Assembly (NCBI RefSeq): GCF_041956535.1
Contig: NW_027192193.1
Location: forward strand, 112,366 to 176,365
Length of the DNA stretch: 64,000 bases
Direction of reading: 5' to 3'
Source: Calcarisporiella thermophila CBS 279.70
Taxonomy: Eukaryota > Calcarisporiellomycota
Numbering within the stretch: position 1 is the first letter of the stretch; each line of letters begins with the position of its first letter. This document shows, piece by piece, positions 1 through 9,852 of this stretch. The position numbers and the translations under genes were made by a program. The notes beneath the pieces are model-generated. The model was not told where the DNA came from. It worked only from the letters and a program-made list of their open reading frames with translations, and made no database searches.

Positions 1-534
1 CGGTTTAGGAGTCACCGTTACAATGGTGGTCGGGCAGTTAGGATCCATATAGTCAGGAGATTCTATGGGTTGCCCAACAGTAGAGGTCAAGGTCATGACT
101 TCAGTGCATTTGCTCACCGGCGTTGGAGGAGTCACCGTCACGACTTTCGATGGACAATTTGGATCAAAGTTAGGAGGTGTTGTGAATGGTTGTCCGGCGG
201 TAGAAGTAAGGGTTGTGGTTCCAGAGCAAATAACGGTGACTATGTAGGGTGGTGGTTCTGTTGGAGTAGTGGGAGTTGGGGTGAGTGTCATAGTGGTGAT
301 TGACGATGACACGGTTATAGTGAGGGTGAAACATGCGGTCTGCGTGTATACCCCAGGGGGAACGTTCTTCATCCGGCTCCAGTTTGACAAAATAGATTGA
401 AGGAAATTCTCCACATACTTATTTTTGCTCAAATAGGCCCCGAGATTGTAGGCTAAACGGTCGAGACTCGAATCAGCATGCGCGGTGCTGGCCAGCGCAA
501 GTGCTGCGGTCGCGAATAGAGCGGTTAATTTCAT
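1..534 (-). CDS. Secreted tandem-repeat surface protein, 3' end beyond the window
   Basis: The frame is open from an ATG at 534 to the window edge (178 codons) with no stop, so the C-terminus is missing. A signal peptide is evident (MKLTALFATAALALASTAHA), followed by a short helical segment (about residues 21-65). A Thr/Pro-rich region then contains two consecutive copies of a unit of about 40 residues. Each unit has a Cys, a TLTSTxGQP core, DPNCP and VTVTP. Fungal flocculin and adhesin repeats look similar (Thr-rich, paired Cys per unit), so a wall-associated or adhesive role is an inference only. The gene is divergent from BFR2, sharing the 535-956 spacer. No intron is needed. I do not recognise a named family. 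Confidence 0.75.
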   Translation of the reverse strand, partial: MKLTALFATAALALASTAHADSSLDRLAYNLGAYLSKNKYVENFLQSILSNWSRMKNVPPGVYTQTACFTLTITVSSSITTMTLTPTPTTPTEPPPYIVTVICSGTTTLTSTAGQPFTTPPNFDPNCPSKVVTVTPPTPVSKCTEVMTLTSTVGQPIESPDYMDPNCPTTIVTVTPKP

Positions 535-956
535 TTGCTTTTCATGAAACAGAGAGGCAGACTGAAGGGAGCTCGATAACAAAGGTTACAGCTACACACT
601 AACGTAAGGTAAGGAAAAACGAAAAGAAAAAGAGAGAGGAGGGAAGGGGGTTGACACACTTAAAGCACAGCAAAGGGAAGGGGTCTTTAACACCCTGCTC
701 GATTCTTAACTAGCTTATTGGCAAAAATGGTTGTATTACCATCCTTTGGGTTAAACTTAGAAAGAAACTAGGGAGCGGTCGATCCGTACGGCTAATCCCG
801 GTGAAAATCTTAACATAATTTCCTTGCGCAAACCCCTTGTTCGACTGCGATTTTTCGCAGTCACGCATTGTTTACTCAACACCGGCCAAGATATTAATTT
901 GTATTAATACTCTATCAGGGGGCCAAGATTGACATGTATAGTAGATGGTCAGCACT
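535..956. other. Divergent intergenic spacer (secreted repeat protein / BFR2)
   Basis: This is a non-coding spacer between two diverging genes and presumably carries both promoters. It is A-rich near 600-640, consistent with the 5' leader of the minus gene. I see no tRNA, repeat or further ORF in it. Confidence 0.6.
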
Positions 957-3106
957 ATGAAGGGTAGGTTCCATTGAAGTATTCTATTCCTCGTTCCTCC
1001 ATCTCAATCCATTCGTTCAATAGTCAAGAAATCGCTTCTCGAACAGCTCGCCGATTTTGAATCGACTGCTCCGAAAGGTATGGATGGCGGAATTCATTGA
1101 GGTTTACAGTCGGGTTTTGTAGGGCTCCCGTTTCTTAACTCTGAGTATATTTATTGGTACAGAACACGATCCAGAGGATATTGATGCTGGTATTAATGCC
1201 AGTGGATCCGAGGCTGAGGATGCGGCGGAGTTGGGCCGTGATCATTACATCGCAGTTGGGTGAGGATTGTAGAATTGGCGGCTGTCATCGTGAGTTGGGA
1301 TACTGACGATAACCATGTAATATTGAAAATAGAAAAAGTAAATTGAGGCAAGGATTGGAGCATATTCTAGACGATCCCAAATACGAGGGCAAGAGAAAGA
1401 GCCGCAGAGAAATCTTTGAGGATAGCTGGGATTATAAAGAAGACGATGAGGATGAAGATGAGCTGAACAATGCCGGAGGATATGGAATTAATACTGACGA
1501 AGTTTCCGATGAAGAGAGTCTCGATGAAGAGGAGGAGGAAATAGAGAGTGAAGATGACAATGAGGGGAGCGACGACGAGGAAGATGGAAGTGAAGAGGAA
1601 AGCGACGACGAGGAAGGTGATCAAAGCGAGAGCGATATCGAAGACGATCTGGAGGGAGAGAATGCCGCTGCGGCATTGCATAAGGCCGAGGAAGAGGAGC
1701 GCGATCTTTTGCGCACAATATCTCAGAACGCAGAAAATGATGTTGAGAAGGGCAATCATGTAAAGCAGCAAATAGTATGTTATGACTTTATTTTTTTATC
1801 TCTTGGTTGAATGGTTTCACAATGGGCGGATGAAATCTTTTAGGGAATGTGGGATACCTTGCTCGACTTCCGTATACGCATCCAGAAGTCGGTACAGATA
1901 GCGAATCAACTACCTCAGGTAAGATAACCTCTCTATTTGATCCCACCTTGAAAGCATTCTGGTATTGACACGCCCGCACTAGTATGATGTATATCCTGAA
2001 TATCGTGCCATGTCAGAAGATGTAGAGGCAGCCATCGCAGAAGCAAGGGCCGAGGTGTGCAGCCTTCTTGACAGTCTTTTGCGGCTAAGAGAAGACTTAA
2101 CGGAGGAAAATGAGGCTGTGCGGCTAGAGAAGCGCAAGCGGCCGCGAGAGGACGACCCTGACGCCACCGCAAAGATGGATGTCGAGGAGCTATGGGCATC
2201 GCTGAAGGGACACCATGACGCGTAAGCTCTATTGCTGACCCCCCCCCCCCTTACTTTTTTTCTCATCCCCTCACTTCCCATACTAATCCATGATCTCGAG
2301 CAGGTTCCTTCCCTATCGAGACGAGACACTGGAGAAATGGAGCAACAAGGTGCAGATCGCGTCGGGGATCCCGCTCAATAAAAAATTCAAGGCAATAAAT
2401 CAGGTGAGCCAGCTAGTCCCCGCTAGCCCTGTCGGGCTGCAATCAAGTCGACCGGAACTAATCCTATGGCATCCTTGGGTAGAGCATCCATTTCCAAATA
2501 CAACAAGTGATGGCGGACCGAGAGCGATTGATAAAGCGCACGCAGCTGAAGCGAGCCGAATATACCCCTCTTGGCTACGTAATAGAAGATGCCACTCTCG
2601 TGTTTTCTTGGGCTGGTCGACTAACCTAGCCGCCCCCTTCTCTCCACCCTTAGAAACCGAAACCTGTGCCAGCCACGACCAATGACGCGCAGCTCTCCAC
2701 GTACGACCCCGAATGCTTCGACGACACCGACTTCTACCAGCAGATGTTGCGCGAGCTAATCGAGAGCCGGATGGTGGACGCGGGAGACGACCTGGTGGCG
2801 CAGGGGATGCGATGGGCCGCCCTGCGGCAGGCGCGAGCGCAGAAGCAGCGCAAGGTGGACACGAAGGCGTCGAAGGGGCGACGGCTGCGCTACCATGTGC
2901 ACGAGAAGCTGCAGAGCTTCATGGCCCCGGTTCCCGCAGGAACGTGGCACGAGGAGATGGTGGAGGAGCTGTACGCTAGCCTGCTTGGCCAAAACGGCGA
3001 GAGGCTTGACGCGAGAGGGGCCCAGGCGGAGGAGGAGCCGCAGGAGGCGGGCCGCAGCACGCTCGAGGGCCCAATCGAGCCCAATGGGCTGAAGATATTT
3101 GGCTAG
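957..3106 (+). CDS. BFR2: Bfr2/AATF (Traube) ribosome-biogenesis protein
   Basis: Nine exons: 957-963, 1024-1077, 1163-1259, 1333-1774, 1844-1918, 1983-2221, 2304-2403, 2483-2578, 2654-3106, giving 520 aa in phase throughout. The first coding exon is only ATGAAGG. The N-terminus has the family box LLEQLADFESTAPK followed by DPEDIDAG. Exon 4 (about residues 53-200) is a long Asp/Glu-rich stretch. The AATF core follows (MWDTLLDFRIRIQKS), with coiled coil and the C-terminal TRAUB region (residues about 370-520, ending NGLKIFG). In yeast Bfr2 acts in 40S pre-rRNA processing in the nucleolus. Intron 6 has a TACTAAT branch site and a C tract of about 12. The short first exon is the least certain part of the model: without it the frame has no ATG. 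Confidence 0.92.
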
Positions 3107-3474
3107 CCCAATATATTATCTAAGAATAAACCGACTTTTTTGATCCTAATGAAGTGTCAAATTCGTTACGCAGCAGGCCGCGGCCCAATCACCGCGGCCC
3201 GCTGCATTTATCAAATCAATTGAAACAGGAAGAATTGCCTCACCGTCGTTGATTGAGTGGCTTCGTTCTTACCACACGATTGATCGGAAGTCGGTTATGC
3301 AATGTCCATTTTTTTTTTTTCAATTTTCCTATTTTCCCCCCCTCATGCCTCTTTCGATCTCCTCTGGAAGCCTTTGCGGCTGTCATTTTCTTCCCATGCA
3401 ATTCTGACATTGCGCGAATTCCCATCCCGATTCCGCCGCCCGCGCCGCCCGCCCGCCCGCCCTCGCTCTCCAGC
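3107..3474. other. Intergenic spacer BFR2 / medA-like gene
   Basis: This tandem spacer of about 370 bases holds the BFR2 3' end and the medA leader. It is T-rich at 3305-3345 and has a GCCCGCCC-type G/C run just before the ATG at 3475. No gene is seen. Confidence 0.5.
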
Positions 3475-5822
3475 ATGCTTTACCAAATACCGGTGAGTGA
3501 TATCAATCATTTTTTCGATATGGCAATACCCTTGTCGTTCTCTATAAAAGCCATCATAATCACCCAGTCTGCTCCCCCAGCCGTTTGAAACCCTTGTTAA
3601 AAAATTGGTTTCATTTTTTTTTTTCGCAACTATACTCTTTTCCCTTCGGTCAACGTCCTCTCCACCCTTCTTACTGTTTTGTCTAACGAAAAACGTCTAG
3701 TTTTACAACCCGAATCGAACCGTGACGACCCCCACCATGCAGGCCACCCACGCCTCCCATACTTCCTCCACACACGACCCGACGCTGGCGCAACCGCCGC
3801 AGCCCCCCCCGCACCAGGGTCAGCCGGGGTTACAAAGCCCCGCCCTGCGTGTTCTGCACTACTCGCCGCAGCACGGCCAGGAGGGCACGCCCTTCACCGT
3901 CGCGCTGCAGGTCCCCCAGCTTGAGAAGACGCTCAAGCTCGGGTTCGGCACCCTCATCGTCGACACCAAGCAGCTGAACACGCCGTCCTACGCTACCCTC
4001 TCCACCAACGTTCCCGCGTTCAGCCTGACAAAGTGGAACTCGGGGCGCGTGCCGGTCTACATCCTGGTGCTGGACAACGACACCGTCGTCGACAGCCGGT
4101 ACTTTGGCGACTTCACGTACGAAGACCGCAAGCGGCCCTCCTCGGACTTCTCGGACGGAGGAGAGCTGGCCGCAAGAAAGCGAGTCGGGCGTGTCAAAGG
4201 TTAGTAGCCGACTCCCCTTCCCTCCCCTCCTCGGCTAACCGTCCCCCCCCCCCCCTTGCCTCTCTCCTATGCTCGCGACCCCAGCCGAGGACGACATCTA
4301 CCTCAGCAACGTCAACTATCCATCGCTCTACCAGCACCAAATCGCACCCTCACGCCCACAAAACCCATTGCCGCAGCAATGGCCCCCGGCCAAGGGATAT
4401 GACGGTGAGCTCTCTGCCACCCCCCCCCCCCCGCCACTCGCCGCGCTAACCTTCTCCTCCTATAGATCCGCAGCGGCTCAACCTCTTCTCCCAATACACC
4501 TCCCCGTACGTGTACGGGCTCGGCGTCTCCACTGGTCTCAACATGGGCATGGGCGCGGGCGACTTCTCATGGTATGGCCAGGCCGCTCCTCAATCGCAAC
4601 CCACAACCCCCAACCACCCGGGCAACCAGCCTCCGCTACCCCAGCAGCAGCCACAGCAGGGCCAGCAGGCGCCTGGCCAGATGCATGGCCACAGCCCCAC
4701 CGATGCTCAAGCACAGCAACGAGGTGGCCGCACATACCAGCCGCCGCTTCCCGGAGCAAGCACGCCTGCCGTATCGCTGTCGAACTACAACTTCTACGCA
4801 AGCTTGCTCAACAAGGCCAACCTGAAATTTTCCGGGAATTTGGACGATATGGCCCGAAACTGGTAGATCTTGCAGATGATTAGGAATGGGCGAAATCACG
4901 TCCCCATGCTAACCCTCTCCCCCTCTTTTCCGTGCCATCCATCAAGGTCGCAGGAGGAATGGGAAAATCGGCGACGGCTTGTACAGTTTTGGCGTAAGCA
5001 GGAAGCAAACGATATCCACTGCTCATTCGCCCCCGTCTCCCCCGCCGACTGCTCCCCAAACTCCATCGTGGTCTCTTGCATCTACTGGCAAGAAAAAAAC
5101 GACTGCTACATCACCAGCGTAGACTGTATCTACCTCATGGAATCGCTGATCGGAGTGCGCTTCACGGTGGAAGAGAAGAACAGGATCCGGCGGAATCTCG
5201 AAGGCTTCCGGCCCTCAACCGTGAGCAAATGCAAGCCGGAGAGCGCCGAGTTCTTCAAGCTGATCATGAGCTTCCCCAACCCGAAACCACGCAACATCGA
5301 AAAGGACGTGAAGGTGTTCCCCTGGCGGGTGCTGCCGTTTGCCCTCAAGAAAATCATCAGCAAATACGTGAGTATAGCCCGTGCTCCCTCCATTCCAACC
5401 ATCGGCCCCTAACCACGACAGCCCTCTTGCATATCCAGACCGCAAGCTATAGCAGTACTGCCAGCGTGAACATGGATGCTATCCAGAGCGCCTCCGCCCC
5501 CGCCAGCGCATACCCCGTCTCCTCTCTCCTCCACCAGCAGCCATCTATCTCAAACCCCAGTGCCGCACCGTCTGCCCAGGCATCGTACCTCGACCCCCTT
5601 GGCATCCCGGACCAACACGCCCATCCATCCGCCACCCCGGGCCATCTGGCGGGGGACGCACCGCAGGCACATCCGGGCGGCATGCTCGGCTATGACCTCC
5701 GCCACGAATTCGATGGAGATAAAAACACGGATCCAAACGCCCCCGCCCACTTCGACGGCCAGGCGCCGGCTGGGGTAGAGGATTCCAACGGGCCAAGGCA
5801 AGGGCACCTGATGGTTCCATAG
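3475..5822 (+). CDS. medA: MedA/Acon-3-like developmental transcription regulator
   Basis: Six exons: 3475-3492, 3701-4199, 4285-4404, 4466-4862, 4947-5367, 5439-5822, giving 612 aa in phase. Exon 1 encodes only MLYQIP and is followed by a 208-base intron, long for this genome. The diagnostic block is exon 5 (residues about 345-486), carrying WENRRRLVQFWRKQE, VEEKNRIRRNLEGFRP, SFPNPKPRNIEKD and PFALKKIISKY. I recognise this from memory as the conserved C-terminal domain of Aspergillus MedA and Neurospora Acon-3, which control conidiophore development. A second conserved region lies near residues 50-150 (HYSPQHGQEGTPFTV). The remainder is Gln/Pro/Ser-rich, as expected of a transcription regulator. 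Introns 2 and 3 contain C tracts of more than 12. The function in this species is inferred from the family. Confidence 0.88.
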
Positions 5823-6633
5823 GTTCCACGAGCAGCGGGTCAACGCTAGGGGCTCCCGTGAAGGAGAGAGAGAGAGAGAGAGACCCCCCTGCATGATCCG
5901 ACTCTGTAGCATAGCACATGATCTAGGTATTTCTGGTCTTCCGTTACTAGCCCACCTCCCCTCCTTTCCCCTCTATCTTAGTTTTTCTTTTCTGTCGATG
6001 GGACGCATTGAACGGGACTCTACCTCACTTATATACTCTTGGATTAATTTTCTAATTTCACCTGATTTCTCTATTCGTGGGGCCTCGTCTTGTTTCCCTA
6101 GGCCCCCCTCACCCCCCTGTCTACCTTTGTATATTATGTAGATTAAGACCTTCTGATCTCTATATAAATCAGAGGTTGTACTATTGATATTGTTTGTTGT
6201 ATCCATCCACCCACTTCCCCCATTTTACCTACTTTGTCCGTTTGTCTCGATCCTCTATCCCCCTCTTTTGTACATGGTGTTTGTGCACGCGCGTTTTCTG
6301 CTGGTCTGCTTTACTATATTTAACGCGATGATGAAGGAAGACTGAAAATAAGTAAAAAAAAAAAAAAACCTGACATGGAGGGTCCATTTCGTCAAAACAG
6401 GAAACAGCAACACAAACAGCCATGGTTCAAGAAGAAGCTTATACAATCAACACCCGGCTCAAGAAAAGTGAGGAAAAAAAAAATAAAGTATACACACTCC
6501 TCCGAGCATAAACAATATCTATTTTTCTTAAGACATATTACATCACAATAAAATTATCAAGCAAAGAGGAACAAGCCCGGAGCGAGGATCCAACGAGGCC
6601 TCTTGCGGCAGGAGCAATGCTCGCATCATACCG
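5823..6633. other. Convergent spacer with (GA)n microsatellite at about 5864-5882
   Basis: The 3' ends of the medA-like gene and verprolin converge here. A perfect GA repeat of about ten units sits at 5864-5882, 42 bases after the stop. The rest is AT- and T-rich, with a 16-base A run at about 6353-6368. No gene is seen. Confidence 0.6.
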
Positions 6634-7825
6634 TCAAAATCGGACCGCTATGGAAGATCCAGACCGTGCACCGCTGGGATAGACTTTAGTCCTCTTCTCA
6701 AAGCGGCGAGGCGCAGGAAACTCCGTACTTGGGCGAAACGTCCACCTCCCCTCCGTGGTGGGCTCGCTAGGAGTTGCCCTCGACACAGATGCCGAGGGAG
6801 GTTGAAGGGATATCGGGCGAGCACGCGCATCGGCACCGTTCATGGATGGAGGAGGGGGGGGAGGGAGAGAAGACATTGGGCGGTGGTGGCCACCCCCCAG
6901 AGAAGAAGGAGTAGATGCGGGAGGTGGCGGGGGGGGCGGAGGCGGAGGCGGAGAGGAAACTCTAGCCGAGGAGGCTGGAGGCGGAGGTGGGGGAGGTGGT
7001 GGAAGAGAAGGCATTCCCCTTGTAGGGGCGCTTGAAGGCAAGGGCCTCGAAGGTGATGATGCACGAGCTGTGGAGGATACGTTCAATCCAGAGGCAGGAA
7101 AAGGGGGTGGAGGAGGAGGGGGGGGCGGAGTATCCTCTCCACCAGACGTGGTAGATGGTTTGTTGCCAGGCGGAAGAGGCGGAGGCTTCCTCCCCACTGG
7201 TGGTGCAGGCACCGTTCTTGAAGGTGGCTTCGCGACAGGAGATGGCGCGGGGGGTGGGGGCGGGACAGCCCGACCGGGAGGTCTAGCGATAGTGGTGCTG
7301 GATGGCGACGAAGAAGGTGGAGCGGGGGCTGGGAAAGAGCGTGGCAAGGTGTTGCGACCTGGTAATTGGGGAGGGGTAGGACCAGTAGCTTTTGAGACCG
7401 TAGAAGCTTTTGGTATTGTGGGAGGTTTAACTAATCCAATCAATCTTGATTAATAAAACCAGTGAAAGAGAAAAAAAGCCCATCATGTCTACCTGTAGGC
7501 ATCTCAGGCCGGGATCCGGGGCCACTAGTTTTTCTGAGCTGAGGGACGCCACCAGCAAATAATCCTCCTAGCCCTGGGGGACCTCCAGCACCTCCTCCAG
7601 CACCACCTCCAATCGGAGGTCGCGCAAGCCCAGATGATGCTGCCGATGCACTCCCACCGGTCGATTTTCCTATAATGTTATCCACATCCGACGTGAGCGA
7701 AAATGTAAGAATGAAAATTGAGAAAATCGACACGAACCATCTATGACAGGTGCTGATCGATCATTTGTTACGGCCTTTTTTAGCTTTTTACCGCTTTGGA
7801 TTTGCTTTAGCAGTGCGCTGTCCAT
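6634..7825 (-). CDS. VRP1: Verprolin/WIP family actin-binding protein
   Basis: Three exons on the minus strand: 7825-7738, 7669-7493, 7430-6634 (353 aa). Exon 1 is a WH2 actin-binding motif (LLKQIQSGKKLKKAVTNDRS, residues about 5-24). The middle has several runs of 9-11 prolines, the profilin and SH3 ligand type. The C-terminus carries the WASP-binding motif of WIP/Vrp1 (RWTFRPSTEFPAPRRF, then KVYPSG). In yeast Vrp1 stabilises Las17/WASP and drives Arp2/3 actin patches in endocytosis. Many homologues have a poly-Pro stretch before the WH2 motif. Here the WH2 begins at residue 5, so an upstream exon may be missing or this is a short-N form; no poly-Pro sequence is visible upstream on this strand to 8400. 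Confidence 0.87.
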
Positions 7826-8710
7826 GAGGAAATAGGCGCGAATCGAAAAATATCCAATCCTTTGGTTGCTTTTAAACCACCTCCAGCATCCCTTGGCAAG
7901 CCCTGGGCAATCCCGACCGCCGACAAGAAAAGATGGCTTGGTGATGACGAAATCAATGACGTTGGCGCCCATTTTACTACGGGCGCACATTCCCTCCTGC
8001 ATGCGTGCACAGGGTCGCGAAATAGAAACAAAGCTATTCATCCAGTCTTGAATTCAACCTCCGGAGTTCTCGAGTAGGATGATGAACAAAAAAGCGGACG
8101 GACTTTCTCGATATGGGACCATCCCTTAATGGTTACAATCCATTAATTGTGTGCGACAATGACTTCTCCTCCTTCGGTTAATCATCTCTGCATGAATAGG
8201 CAGCCTCTGTTATCGGAAACTTCGAGAGGTGCGCCGGTGATGAGGGGCTAAGTTACAGTGTAAAAATAACCAGTATCTTGGAGGGTTTCCAAGGCTCCAT
8301 CTTTCACCTGGCTCCTGCATTTCCGGTCGCTCTCTTGTCTAGTCTCCCCAGATACTTAGGATAAAGTTGCCGCTTGAAGTGTTTTTATTTTCTGCCCATT
8401 GATAAATGCGATGCAATAGAGATAATAAGCTATTGTGTCTTTTGTGCACCTATCAATTAATTAGCCTCTTTCGACAATATAAACTCGGATTGTCTGTATT
8501 TACCACTTTTTTCCCACTGCCTTATTTTTTTTTTTTCGTTCGATTTCTCGAGAGTTGTCAAAAGTTACTAGGAGCTGTTGACGCTTCTTTTCCCCTCCTT
8601 CTTCCCTCTCCCCACAACCGGCACTTCTTTGCTGGCCAAAGATAACCCTCTACCCTTCCGCTCCTTTACCATCGATATCATTTTTATGGGCCATACTTCC
8701 TCCTCGCACG
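7826..8710. other. Divergent spacer (verprolin / membrane protein)
   Basis: This 885-base divergent spacer is T-rich toward 8520-8610, upstream of the plus-strand start at 8711. No additional ORF or RNA gene is supported. Confidence 0.5.
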
Positions 8711-9475
8711 ATGTGGCTTCTGGTTCTCCTTTCCCTCTTCCTTTTTGTCGATGCACGAAGCTTGCCCATCCAGAAGCGGAGGCTCTTGCAGCAACGTAAG
8801 GAAAAACAAGCCGAAGAATACGAAGACTATACAGCCAAGGATAAGCCTCAAGCTAACAAACTCGAGGACAAGAGCAGTAAATCCAAAGGCAAAAGTAGCG
8901 AAAACACAAAGTCCTCGAAGACACCGGGCAAGAGCCGTGAAACCGACAACGACAAGAGCGAAAAGGCACCGGGACTAGGGGCGGCCCAAGGGCCACGGTT
9001 CATGACGTCAAGCACCTCGGTCTCAAAGTTGCGGGGGCCAACGCAGCTGGTGCAGCAGCAGCTATCCATTGCTAAACCTACCGCTACGTCTTCGCCTATT
9101 CCCACCATCTCCCTCGCAACAACACTCTCACCTTTTCAAACCACCCTCCACCCGTACTTCCCCCCCCAAATCTCGCCACCGTCAACGTTAGAGCCATCCA
9201 ATATACCCCCCAATAGTTCCTATACACCGTCTGGCCAGCAACTCGCCCCGCAGTCCCATGGGCCTTTCGCTATATTCCCTCTTGGTTTAATCATCACCGC
9301 TACGGTACTTGGGATCGGGACGGCCACGGTCCTGTTAGGGACCTGCGCCCGATACTATTCCCGTAGAGACAGGAGCCATACCGCCCTCATCGTAAAGGGC
9401 GTTTTATGGAAGCATAGAAGGCAGGCCAAGGAAATGGAGATCTCCTATCCTCTCCTCTGCAAAACTGACTACTGA
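8711..9475 (+). CDS. Predicted type I single-pass membrane protein, unknown function
   Basis: An intronless frame of 254 aa. A signal peptide (MWLLVLLSLFLFVDARS) is followed by a highly charged Lys/Ser/Glu/Asp segment (about 20-95), then a Ser/Thr/Pro-rich stalk (about 105-185). One transmembrane helix follows (about 190-215, with GLIITATVLGIGTATVLL), then a 35-residue basic cytoplasmic tail containing YYSRRDRS. The layout is that of fungal wall-sensor proteins (Ser/Thr stalk, one helix, short tail). There is no Wsc or Mid2 cysteine domain, so I do not assign that function. I do not recognise a family. Confidence 0.65.
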   Translation: MWLLVLLSLFLFVDARSLPIQKRRLLQQRKEKQAEEYEDYTAKDKPQANKLEDKSSKSKGKSSENTKSSKTPGKSRETDNDKSEKAPGLGAAQGPRFMTSSTSVSKLRGPTQLVQQQLSIAKPTATSSPIPTISLATTLSPFQTTLHPYFPPQISPPSTLEPSNIPPNSSYTPSGQQLAPQSHGPFAIFPLGLIITATVLGIGTATVLLGTCARYYSRRDRSHTALIVKGVLWKHRRQAKEMEISYPLLCKTDY

Positions 9476-9852
9476 CGCAAATCGCAAGGCGGGACGGCTT
9501 GCTGGTTATACTCATCTAGATCTTGTGTAAATGTATTTTATTTATTCAGAGGCAAACCGGGCCCTCTCTTGTTTGCTTTATCTTTCAATAATGCCCGTGC
9601 AAATATATACCAATCGGTTTTCTTATTTTATTAAACAATTTCGCCGCCATATCCAAGGGATAGGCGCGGTCAAGTGAAGGGGGAATGTATGGATTTCACT
9701 AGTCGAAAAGGATGCAATAGAGGCGCTGCGGAGCATGTGAATTCAAACTCAAAGAACCATCGCACAACAAAGCTTGATAGCGTTCCCCTGACTGTTTAGA
9801 TCCCCAACTTAAATATTCTCTTTACTCAACAACTGAAGCACTAGAGTGTTTG
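9476..9852. other. Intergenic spacer before CDS1
   Basis: This tandem AT-rich spacer holds the 3' end of the membrane protein gene and the CDS1 promoter. Nothing further is seen. Confidence 0.45.

Noticed and set aside
65-303. Two plus-strand frames near the window start
   Set aside because: They are antisense shadows of the minus-strand secreted repeat protein, which has a signal peptide and coherent repeats.
6842-7453. Gly-rich 203-codon plus-strand frame
   Set aside because: It is the reverse complement of the poly-Pro region of verprolin; poly-Gly here is the antisense of CCN codons.
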